Of a DNA stretch of 64,000 nt, positions 41,801 to 54,530 are shown piece by piece. Made by a program: the position numbers and the translations under genes. The DNA comes from Pterois miles (taxonomy: Eukaryota; Chordata; Actinopteri; Perciformes; Scorpaenidae): NCBI GenBank assembly GCA_947000775.1, contig CAMQGK010000637.1, positions 25,350,001 to 25,414,000 on the forward strand. The letters run 5' to 3'. The notes under the pieces were generated by a model. It made no database searches and was not told the origin of the DNA. It saw nothing but the letters and a program-made list of their open reading frames with translations. The stretch's first letter is position 1; each line of letters opens with the position of its first letter.

Positions 41801-44800
41801 TTGAAAAATTTCGACATACTATACTATGACATTTTTTACAAAATTTTTTCAACATTCGATAAAATATTTTTTTTCACCATAGAATCATTTTACATGCTAT
41901 AATATAACTGTTTTCATGATTTTTATGAACATCAAAAAAATTTTACGTTTTCATCGAAAAATTTCGACATACTATACTATGACATTTTTTACTAAATTTT
42001 TTCAACATTAGATAAAATGTCTTTTTTCCACCATAGAATCATTTTACATGCTATAATATAACTGTTTTCATGATTTTTTTTTGAACATCAAAAAAAAATT
42101 TAGTTTTCATCGAAAAATTTCGACATACTATACTATGACATTTTTTTGTAAACTTTTTCAACAATTCGATAAAATGTCCTTTTTCCACCATAGAATCATT
42201 TTACATGCTATAATCTAACCGTTTTCATGATTTTTTTCAACATCATAAAAAATTTACGTTTTCATTTAAAAAATTTCGACATACTATACTATGACATTTT
42301 TTTGTAAAATTTTTCAACATTAGATAAAATGTTTTTTCCACCATAGAATCATTTTACATGCTATAATATAACTGTTTTCATGATTTTTATGAACATCAAA
42401 AAAATTTTACGTTTTCATCGAAAAATTTCGACATACTATACTATGACATTTTTTTGTAAAATTTTTCAACATTAGATAAAATGTTTTTTCCACCATAGAA
42501 TCATTTTACATGCTATAATATAACTGTTTTCATGATTTTTTTCAACATCAAAAAAATTTTACGTTTTCATCGAAAAATTTCGACATACTATACTATGACA
42601 TTTTTTACTAAATTTTTTCAACATTAGATAAAATGTTTTTTTCCACCATAGAATCATTTTACATGCTATAATATAACTGTTTTCATGATTTTTATGAACA
42701 TCAAAAAAAAATTTACGTTTTCATTGAAAAATTTCGACATACTATACTATGACATTTTTTGTAAACTTTTTCAACAATTGATAAAATCTCCTTTTTCCAC
42801 CATAGAATCATTTTACATGCTATAATCTAACCGTTTTCATGATTTTTTTCAACATCATAAAAAATTTACGTTTTAATTTAAAAAATTTCGACATACTATA
42901 CTATGACATTTTTTTGTAAACTTAATCAACATTCGATAAAATATTTTTTTTTCACCATAGAATCATTTTACATGCTATAATATAACTGTTTTCATGATTT
43001 TTTTCAACATCAAAAAAAATTTACGTTTTCATCGAAAAATTTCGACATACTATACTATGACATTTTTTACTAAATTTTTTCAACATTAGATAAAATGTTT
43101 TTTTCCACCATAGAATCATTTTACATGCTATAATATAACTGTTTTCATGATTTTTATGAACATCAAAAAAAAATTTACGTTTTCATCGAAAAATTTCGAC
43201 ATACTATACTATGACATTTTTTGTAAACTTTTTCAACAATCGATAAAATCTCCTTTTTCCACCATAGAATCATTTTACATGCTATAATCTAACCGTTTTC
43301 ATGATTTTTTTCAACATCATAAAAAATTTACGTTTTCATTTAAAAAATTTCGACATACTATACTATGACATTTTTTGTAAAATTTTTCAACATTAGATGA
43401 AATGTTTTTTCCACCATAGAATCATTTTACATGCTATAATATAACCGTTTTCATGATTTTTTTCAACATCAAAAAAAATTTACGTTTTCATTTAAAAAAT
43501 TTCGACATACTATACTATGACATTTTTTTGTAAAATTCTTTAACATTCGATAAAATGTCTATTTTCACCATAGAATCATTTTACATGCTATAATATAACT
43601 GTTTTCATGATTTTTATGTACATCAAAAAAAAATTTACGTTTTCATCGAAAAATTTCGACATACTATACTATGACATTTTTTTGTAAAATTTTTCAACAT
43701 TAGATGAAATGTTTTTTTCCACCATAGAATCATTTTACATGCTATAATATAACTGTTTTCATGATTTTTATGAACATCAAAAAAATTTTACGTTTTCATC
43801 GAAATATTTCGACATACTGTACTATGACATTTTTTGTAAACTTTTTCAACATTAGATGAAATGTTTTTTCCACCATAGAATCATTTTACATGCTATAATC
43901 TAACTGTTTTCATGATTTTTTTCAACATCAAAAAAATTTTACGTTTTCATTGAAAAATTTCGACATACTATACTATGACATTTTTTACTAAATTTTTTCA
44001 ACATTCGATAAAATATCTTTTTTTCACCATAGAATCATTTTACATGCTATAATATAACTGTTTTCATGATTTTTTTATGGACATCAAAAAAATTTTACGT
44101 TTTCATTTAAAAAAATTTCGACGTACTATACTATGACATTTTTGTAAAATTAATCAACATTAGATGAAATGTTTTTTTCCACCATAGAATCATTTTACAT
44201 GCTATAATATAACTGTTTTCATGATTTTTTTCAACATCAAAAAAATTTTACGTTTTCATTGAAAAATTTCGACATACTATACTATGACATTTTTTTGTAA
44301 ACTTTTTCAACATTCGATAAAATGTCTTTTTTCACCATAGAATCATTTTACATGCTATAATATAACTGTTTTCATGATTTTTTTCAACATCATAAAAAAT
44401 TTACGTTTTCATTTAAAAAATTTCGACATACTATACTATGACATTTTTTTGTAAAATTTTTCAACATTTGATAAAATGAAATTTTTTCCACCATAGAATC
44501 ATTTTACATGCTATAATATAACTGTTTTCATGATTTTTATGAACATCAAAAAAATTTTACGTTTTCATCGAAAAATTTCGACATACTATACTATGACATT
44601 TTTTTGTAAACTTATTCAACATTCGATAAAATATCTTTTTTTCACCATAGAATCATTTTACATGCTATAATATAACTGTTTTCATGATTTTTTTCAACAT
44701 CAAAAAAAATTTACGTTTTCATTGAAAAATTTCGACATACTATACTATGACATTTTTTACAAAATTTTTTCAACATTCGATAAAATATCTTTTTTTCACC

Positions 44801-45519
44801 ATAGAATCATTTTACATGCTATAATATAACTGTTTTCATGATTTTTATGTACATCAAAAAAAATTTACGTTTTCATCGAAAAATTTTGACATACTATACT
44901 ATGACATTTTTTTGTAAACTTTTTCAACATTCGATAAAATGTCCTTTTTCCACCATAGAATCATTTTACATGCTATAATATAACCGTTTTCATGATTTTT
45001 TTCAACATCAAAAAAAATTTACGTTTTCATCGAAAAATTTCGACATACTATACTATGACATTTTTTACTAAATTTTTTCAACATTTGATAAAATGACTTT
45101 TTTTTTCAACATAGAATCATTTTACATGCTATAATATAACTGTTTTCATGATTTTTATGAACATCAAAAAAAATTTTACGTTTTCATCGAAAAATTTCGA
45201 CATACTATACTATGACATTTTTTTGTAAACTTTTTCAACATTCGATAAAATGTCTTTTTTCACCATAGAATCATTTTACATGCTATATTATAACCGTTTT
45301 CATGATTTTTTTCAACATCATAAAAAATTTACATTTTCATTTAAAAAATTTCGACATACTATACTATGACATTTTTTTGTAAAATTTATCAACATTAGAT
45401 AAAATTTTTTTTCCACCATAGAATCATTTTACATGCTATAATATAACTGTTTTCATGATTTTTATGAACATCAAAAAAATTTTACGTTTTCATCGAAAAA
45501 TTTCGACATACTATACTAT

Positions 45520-48500
45520 GACATTTTTTACTAAATTTTTTCAACATTCGATAAAATATCTTTTTTTCACCATAGAATCATTTTACATGCTATAATATAA
45601 CTGTTTTCATGATTTTTTTCAACATCAAAAAAAATTTACGTTTTCATTAAAAAATTTCGACATACTATACTATGACATTTTTTACTAAAATTTTTCAACA
45701 TTAGATAAAATGTTTTTTTCCACCATAGAATCATTTTACATGCTATAATATAACTGTTTTCATGATTTTTATGAACATCAAAAAAAAATTTAGTTTTCAT
45801 CGAAAAATTTCGACATACTATACTATGACATTTTTTGTAAACTTTTTCAACATCAAAAAAAATGTACGTTTTGATTGAAAAAGTTCGATACACTATACTA
45901 TGACATCTTTTTGTAAAATTTTTCAACATTAGATGAAATGTTTTTTCCACCATAGAATCATTTTACATGCTAAAATATAACTGTTTTCATGATTTTTATG
46001 AACATCAAAAAAATTTTACGTTTTCATTTAAAAAATTTCGACGTACTATACTATGACATTTTTTTGTAAACTTAATCAACATTCGATAAAATATCTTTTT
46101 TTCACCATAGAATCATTTTACATGCTATATTATAACCGTTTTCATGATTTTTTTCAACATCATAAAAAATTTACATTTTCATTTAAAAAATTTCGACATA
46201 CTATACTATGACATCTTTTTGTAAAATTTTTCAACATTAGATAAAATGTTTTTTCCACCATAGAATCATTTTACATGCTATAATATAACTGTTTTCATGA
46301 TTTTTATGAACATCAAAAAAATTTTACGTTTTCATCGAAAAATTTCGACATACTATACTATGACAGTTTTTTGTAAACTTTTTCAACATTCGATAAAATG
46401 TCCTTTTTCCACCATAGAATCATTTTACATGCTATAATATAACCGTTTTCATGATTTTCTTAAACATCAAAAAAAATTTACGTTTTCATCGAAAAATTTC
46501 GACATACTATACTATGACATTTTTTACAAAATTTTTTCAACATTTGATAAAATGACTTTTTTTTCACCATAGAATCATTTTACATGCTATAATATAACTG
46601 TTTTGATGATTTTTATGAACATCGAAAAAATTTTATGTTTTCATCGAAAAATTTCGACATACTATACTATGACATTTTTTTGTAAAATTTTTCAACATTA
46701 GATGAAATGTTTTTTCCACCAGAGAATCATTTTACATGCTATAATATAACTGTTTTCATGATTTTTTTCAACATCAAAAAAAATTTACGTTTTCATCGAA
46801 AAATTTCGACATACTATACTATGACATTTTTTACTAAATTTTTTCAACATTCGATAAAATGTCTTTTTTCACCATAGAATCATTTTACATGCTATAATAT
46901 AACTGTTTTCATGATTTTTATGAACATCAAAAAAAATTTTACGTTTTCATTTAAAAAATTTCGACATACTATACTATGACATTTTTTTGTAAACTTTTTT
47001 CAACATTCGATAAAATATCTTTTTTTCACCATAGAATCATTTTACATGCTATAATATAACTGTTTTCATGATTTTTTTCAACATAAAAAAAAATTTACGT
47101 TTTCATCGAAAAATTTCGACATACTATACTATGACATTTTTTGTAAACTTTTTCAACAATCGATAAAATCTCCTTTTTCCACCATAGAATCATTTTACAT
47201 GCTATAATATAACCGTTTTCATGATTTTTTTCAACATCAAAAAAAATTTACGTTTTCATTGAAAAATTTCGACATACTATACTATGACATTTTTTTGTAA
47301 ACTTTTTCAACATTCGATAAAATGTCCTTTTTCCACCATAGAATCATTTTACATGCTATAATATAACCGTTTTCATGATTTTCTTAAACATCAAAAAAAA
47401 ATTACGTTTTCATCGAAAAATTTCGACATACTATACTATGACATTTTTTATAAAATTTTTTCAACATTTGATAAAATGACTTTTTTTTTCACCATAGAAT
47501 CATTTTACATGCTATAATATAACTGTTTTGATGATTTTTATGAACATCAAAAAAATTTTACGTTTTCATTGAAAAATTTCGACATACTATACTATGACAT
47601 TTTTTTGTAAACTTTTTCAACATTAGATGAAATTTTTTTCCACCATAGAATCATTTTACATGCTATAATATAACTGTTTTCATGATTTTTTTCAACATCA
47701 TAAAAAATTTACGTTTTCATTGAAAAATTTCGACATACTATACTATGACATCTTTTTGTAAAATTTTTCAACATTAGATGAAATTTTTTTCCACCATAGA
47801 ATCATTTTACATGCTATAATATAACTGTTTTCATGATTTTTATGAACATCAAAAAAATTTTACGTTTTCATCGAAAAATTTCGACATACTATACTATGAC
47901 ATTTTTTACTAAATTTTTTCAACATTCGATAAAATATCTTTTTTTCACCATAGAATCATTTTACATGCTATAATATAACTGTTTTCATGATTTTTTTCAA
48001 CATAAAAAAAAATTTACGTTTTCATCGAAAAATTTCGACATACTATACTATGACATTTTTTACTAAATTTTTTCAACATTAGATAAAAATTTTTTTTCCA
48101 CCATAGAATCATTTTACATGCTATAATATAACTGTTTTCATGATTTTTATGAACATCAAAAAAAAATTTAGTTTTCATCGAAAAATTTCGACATACTATA
48201 CTATGACATTTTTTGTAAACTTTTTCAAAAAAAAAACATCAAAAAAAATGTACGTTTTGATTGAAAAAGTTCGATACACTATACTATGACATCTTTTTGT
48301 AAAATTTTTCAACATTAGATGAAATGTTTTTTCCACCATAGAATCATTTTACATGCTATAATATAACTGTTTTCATGATTTTTATGAACATCAAAAAAAT
48401 TTTACGTTTTCATTTAAAAAATTTCGACATACTATACTATGACATTTTTTTGTAAACTTAATCAACATTCGATAAAATATCTTTTTTTCACCATAGAATC

Positions 48501-49755
48501 ATTTCACATGCTATATTATAACCGTTTTCATGATTTTTTTCAACATCATAAAAAATTTACATTTTCATTTAAAAAATTTCGACATACTATACTATGACAT
48601 CTTTTTGTAAAATTTTTCAACATTAGATGAAATGTTTTTTCCACCATAGAATCATTTTACATGCTATAATATAACTGTTTTCATGATTTTTATGAACATC
48701 AAAAAAATTTTACGTTTTCATCGAAAAATTTCGACATACTATACTATGACAGTTTTTTGTAAACTTTTTCAACATTCGATAAAATGTCCTTTTTCCACCA
48801 TAGAATCATTTTACATGCTATAATATAACCGTTTTCATGATTTTTTTAAACATCAAAAAAAATTTACGTTTTCATCGAAAAATTTCGACATACTATACTA
48901 TGACATTTTTTACAAAATTTTTTCAACATTTGATAAAATGACTTTTTTTTCAACATAGAATCATTTTACATGCTATAATATAACTGTTTTGATGATTTTT
49001 ATGAACATCGAAAAAAATTTTATGTTTTCATCGAAAAATTTCGACATACTATACTATGACATTTTTTTGTAAAATTTTTCAACATTAGATTAAATGTTTT
49101 TTTCCACCAGAGAATCATTTTACATGCTATAATATAACTGTTTTCATGATTTTTTTAAACATCAAAAAAAATTTACGTTTTCATCGAAAAATTTCGACAT
49201 ACTATACTATGACATTTTTTACTAAATTTTTTCAACATTCGATAAATATCTTTTTTTCACCATAGAATCATTTTACATGCTATAATATAACTGTTTTCAT
49301 GATTTTTATGAACATCAAAAAAATTTTACGTTTTCATTTAAAAAATTTCGACATACTATACTATGACATTTTTTTGTAAACTTAATTAACATTCGATAAA
49401 ATATCTTTTTTTCACCATAGAATCATTTTACATGCTATAATATAACTGTTTTCATGATTTTTTTCAACATCAAAAAAAATTTACGTTTTCATCGAAAAAT
49501 TTCGACATACTATACTATGACATTTTTTGTAAACTTTTTCAACAATTAGATAAAATCTCCTTTTTCCACCATAGAATCATTTTACATGCTATAATATAAC
49601 CGTTTTCATGATGTTTTTCAACATCAAAAAAAATTTACGTTTTCATTGAAAAATTTCGACATACTATACTATGACATTTTTTGTAAACTTTTTCAACATT
49701 CGATAAAATGTCCTTTTTCCACCATAGAATCATTTTACATGCTATAATCTAACCG
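45520..49755 (+). repeat. Higher-order duplication, 2,386-bp spacing
   Basis: About 45520-47370 matches about 47900-49755. Rare markers recur exactly 2,386 bases apart: aagttcgatacactatac (45881, 48267), tgacagttttttg (46361, 48747) and ttttgatgatttttatg (46601, 48987). Both copies also carry the same shortened unit near 45.85 and 48.23 kb, so that lesion predates the duplication. Confidence 0.85.
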
Positions 49756-51639
49756 TTTTCATGATTTTTTTCAACATCAAAAAAATTTTACGTTTTCATT
49801 GAAAAAGTTTCGACATACTATACTATGACATTTTTTTGTAAAATTTTTCAACATTAGATAAAATGTTTTTTTCCACCATAGAATCATTTTACATGCTATA
49901 ATATAACTGTTTTCATGATTTTTTTGAACATCAAAAAAAATTTACGTTTTCATTGAAAAATTTCGACATACTATGCTATGACATTTTTTTGTAAACTTTT
50001 TCAACATTCGATAAAATGTCTTTTTTTCACCATAGAATCATTTTACATGCTATAATATAACTGTTTTCATGATTTTTTTCAACATCATAAAAAATTTACG
50101 TTTTCATTTAAAAAATTTCGACATACTATACTATGACATTTTTTTGTAAACTTATCAACATTCGATAAAATGTCTTTTTTCACCATAGAATCATTTTACA
50201 TGCTATAATATAACTGTTTTCATGATTTTTATGTACATCAAAAAAAAATTTACGTTGTCATAGAAAAATTTCGACATACTATACTATGACATTTTTTTGT
50301 AAAATTTTTCAACATTAGATGAAATGTTTTTTCACCATAGAATCATTTTACATGCTATAATATAACTGTTTTCATGATTTTTATGAACATCAAAAAAAAT
50401 TTTACGTTTTCATCGAAAAATTTCGACATACTATACTATGACATTTTTTTGTAAACTTTTTCAACATTCGATAAAAATCTCCTTTTTTCAACATAGAATC
50501 ATTTTACATGCTATAATATAACTGTTTTCATGATTTTTATGAACATCAAAAAAATTTTACGTTTTCATCGAAAAATTTCGACATACTATACTATGACATT
50601 TTTTTGTAAAATTTTTCAACATTAGATGAAATGTTTTTTCCACCATAGAATCATTTTACATGCTATAATATAACTGTTTTCATGATTTTTTTAAACATCA
50701 AAAAAAAATTTACGTTTTCATCGAAAAATTTCGACATACTATACTATGACATTTTTTACTAAATTCTTTCAACATTCGATAAAATATCTTTTTTCACCAT
50801 AGAATCATTTTACATGCTATAATATAACTGTTTTCATGATTTTTTTGAACATCAAAAAAAATTTTACGTTTTCATTTGAAAAATTTCGACATACTATACT
50901 ATGACATTTTTTTGTAAACTTAATCAACATTAGATAAAATATCTTTTTTTCACCATAGAATCATTTTACATGCTATAATATAACTGTTTTCATGATTTTT
51001 TTGAACATCAAAAAAAATTTACGTTTTCATCGAAAAATTTCGACATACTATACTATGACATTTTTTTGTAAAATTTTTTCAACATTAGATAAAATGTTTT
51101 TTTTCCACCATAGAATCATTTTACATGCTATAATATAACTGTTTTCATGATTTTTATGAACATCAAAAAAATTTTAGTTTTCATCGAAAAATTTCGACAT
51201 ACTATACTATGACATTTTTTTGTAAACTTTTTCAACAATCGATAAAATCTCTTTTTTCCACCATAGAATCATTTTACATGCTATAATATAACCGTTTTCA
51301 TGATTTTTTTCAACATCAAAAAAATTTTACCTTTTCATTGACCAATTTCGACATACTATACTATGACATTTTTTTGTAAAATTTATCAACATTAGAGAAA
51401 TTTTATTTCCACCATAGAATCATTTTACGTGACCGTTTATGACCGTTTTCATGATTTTTATGAACATCAAAAAAAGTTTGTTTTCATTGAAAAATTTAGA
51501 CATATTATGACATTTTTTGTAAAATTTTTGAACATTTCACAAAATGACTATTTTTCACCATAGAATCGTTTTACATGCTATAATAACCGTTTTCATGATT
51601 TTCTTCAACATCAAAAAAATTTGACGTTTTTATCGAAAA

Positions 51640-51680
51640 ATTTCAACATACTATACTATAGTTTGTCGAAAATTATACGA
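51640..51680. repeat. Polarity-switch palindrome 3
   Basis: The centre is the self-complementary actatagt (51655-51662). To the left the unit reads aatttcaacatactata; to the right is the approximate complement, tatagtttgtcgaaaatt. Core plus-polarity units end here and minus-polarity units begin. Confidence 0.85.
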
Positions 51681-54530
51681 TGAAAACGTTGAATTTCTCT
51701 CTGTTGAAAAAAAATCATGAAAACAATCATGTTATAGAATGTTAAGTGATTTTATGGTGAAAAAATATTTTGTAAATGTTGAAAAAATTTACAATATATG
51801 TCAGTATAGTATGTCGAAAATGTTAGATGAAAACGTCAATTTTTTTGTATGTTGAAAAAAATCATGAAAACAATAATTTTATAGAATGTAAAATGATTTC
51901 ATGGTTAAAAAAAAATTTCATAAATGTAAAAGAGTATGTTGAAAATTTTACGTTGAAAAGGTCAAATTTTTCAATTTTTGAAAAAATCTTGAAAACAATC
52001 ATCTCAAAATCATGAAAAGCGATTTTAGGGAAAGATCATTTTATCAAATGATGAAAAATTTATAAAAAATGTCATAGTATAAGTCGAAAATTTTGATGAA
52101 AAGGTCAAATTTTTGTATGTTTAAAAAAATGAAAGCAATAATCTTATAGCATGTAAAACAATTTTGTGGTGAAAACAAGTAATTTTAATAAATGTAAAAT
52201 TTTACAAAAAATGTCATTGAATAGTATGTTGAAAATTTTACGATGAAAAGGTTAAATTTTTTTATTTTGAAAAAAATCATGAAAACAATCGTCTTATAGT
52301 AATTAGAAAAAATGTCATTTTGTCAAATGTTGAAAAATTTTACAATGTCAGTATAGTATGTCGAAAATTTCGATGAAAATGTCAAATTCTTGTATGTTGA
52401 AAAAAATCATGAAAACAATAATCTTATAGCATGTAAAATGATTTTATGGCGAAAAAAGTCATTTTAATAAATGTAAAATTTTACAAAAAATGTCATAGTA
52501 TAGTATGTCGAAACTTTTACGATGAAAACGTCAAATTCTTGTATGTTGAAAAAAATCATGAAAACAATAATCTTATAGCATGTAAAATGATTTTATGGCA
52601 AAAAAAGTCATTTTAATAAATGTAAAATTTTACAAAAAATGTCATAGTATAGTATGTCGAAACTTTTACGATGAAAAGGACAAGTTATTATATATAAAAA
52701 AAAAATAAAAAAAATAACATAATAAAATGTGGAGAGATTTTTAGGGGAAAGAGTCATTTTATCAAAGGTTGAAAAATTTTACAAAAAATGTGTCGAAAAT
52801 TTTTAACAAGGAAAAGGTCAAATTTTTGTATGTTGAAAAAAATCATAAAAAAAATCATCTTATAGCATGTAAAATTATTTAATGGTGAAAAAAGTCTATT
52901 TAATGTAAAATTTTACAAAAAAGTCATAGTATAGTATGTCGAAAATTTAACAAGGAAAAGGTCAAGTTTTTCTATTAAGAAAAAACATGAAAACAATCAT
53001 CTCATAATATGTACAGTGATTTTATGGTGAAAGAATGTCATTTTATCAAATGTTGAAAAATTTTACAAAAAATGTCATAGTATAGTATGACGAAAATTTT
53101 CGTCGTTAAATTTTTGTATGTTGAAAAAAAATCATGAAAACAATCATCATATAGCATGTAAAATGATTTTATGGCGAAAAAAGTCATTTTAATAAATGTA
53201 AAATTTTACAAAAAATGTCATAGTATAGTATGTCGAAACTTTTACGATGAAAAGGTAAAGTTATTCTATATTGAAAAAAATCATAAAAAATCATCTCATA
53301 ATATGTAGAGTGATTTTATGGTGAAAGAATGTCATTTTATCAAAGGTCGAAAAATTTTACAAGAAAAAGGTCAAGTAAAATTTTCGTTTAAATTTTTGTA
53401 TGTTGAAAAAAAATCATGAAAACAATCATCATATAGCATGTAAAATGATTTTATGGCGAAAAAAGTAATTTTAATAAATGTAAAATTTTACAAAAAATGT
53501 CATAGTATAGTACGTCGAAAATTTAACAAGGAAAAGGTCAAGTTTTTCTATTTTGAAAAAAATCATGAAAACAATCATCATATAGCATGTAAAATGATTT
53601 TATGGTGAAAAAAGTAATTTTAATAAATGTAAAATTTTACAAAAAATGTCATAGTATAGTATGTCGAAAAGTTTACGTTGAAAAGGTCAAATTTTTGCAT
53701 GTTGAAAAAAATCATGAAAACAATCATCTTATAGCATGTAAAGTGATTTTATGGTGAAAGAATGTCATTTTATCAAATTTTGAAAAATTTTACAAAAAAT
53801 GTCAGAATAGTATGTTGAAAATTTTACAATGAAAACGTCAAATTTGTGTATGTTGAAAAAAATCATAAAAACAATCATCTTATAGAATGTAAAATGATGT
53901 TATGGTGAAAAAAAGCCATTTCAATGAATGTTGTAAAATTTTACAAAAAAGATGTCCTAGTATAGTATGAAAATTTTTTTACGATGACGTCAAATTTTTA
54001 TATTTTGAAAAAAATCATGAAAAAAATCATGTCATAACATGTAAAGTGATTTTATGGGGAAAGAAAGTCATTTTATCGAATTTTGTAAAATTTTCCAAAA
54101 AAAAAAAAATGTCATAGTGTAGTATGTCGAAAATTTTACGTTGAAAACGTCAAATTTTTCTATATTGAAAAAAATCATTAAAACAGTCTTTATAGCATGT
54201 AAAATGATGTTATGGTGAGACAGTCATTTTATCGAATTTTGAAAAATTTTACAAAAAAATGTCATAGTATAGTATGTCCAAAATTTTACGATGACAACGT
54301 CAAATTTTTCTATATTGAAAAAAATTCATGAAAATCATGTCATAACATGTAAAGTGATTTTATGGTGAAAGAATGTCTTTTTATCGAATGTTAAAAAATT
54401 TTACAAAAAATGTCATAGTATAGTATGTCGAAAATTTTGCGATGAAAACGTCAAATTTTTCTATGTTGAAAGAAATCATGAAAACAATCATCTTATAGCA
54501 TGTCAAGTGATTTTATGGTGAAAAAAGTAA
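51660..54530 (-). repeat. Right block: diverged long units, minus polarity
   Basis: Units of about 150 bp read GTCATAGTATAGTATGTCG, AAAATTTTACGATGAAAA, GTCAAATTTTTGTATGTTG, AAAAAAATCATGAAAACAAT, CATCTTATAGCATGTAAAA, TGATTTTATGGTGAAAAAA, GTCATTTTAATAAATG. They differ from the core units: no CCACCATAGAA block, and ATTTTATCAAATG or AATAAATG in place of ATTTTATCTAATG. Unit-to-unit divergence is high, with many deletions. Confidence 0.9.

Larger units (their letters stand above)
18092..51658 (+). repeat. Core array: ~215-220 copies of a 153-bp unit
   Basis: Successive CGACAT sites are 151-155 bases apart (e.g. 22389, 22542, 22693, 22848). The unit runs CGACATACTATACTATGACA, T-run, CAACATTMGATAAAATG, TTTCCACCATAGAATCATTT, TACATGCTATAATATAAC, GTTTTCATGATTTTT, GAACATCAAAAAAATTTTAC, GTTTTCATCGAAAAATTT. 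Variant positions recur in combinations (TTAGATGAAATG, TTCGATAAAATGTCC, TTTGATAAAATGAC; TTTTTATGAACATC versus TTTTTTCAACATC), which mark sub-families. The first roughly 600 bp and last roughly 300 bp are more diverged. There are no genes. Confidence 0.96.

Noticed and set aside
27252..45953. Similar minus-strand frames (MILWWKK..., KKCHSIVCRNFSMKT) at 27.3, 29.2 and 45.6 kb
   Set aside because: They are read-through of the 153-bp unit where the chance absence of stops is inherited by duplication. They are not a conserved protein family.
18092..51658. Regular repeats resembling a CRISPR array
   Set aside because: The units are contiguous 153-bp tandem repeats without unique spacers, in a eukaryotic setting.
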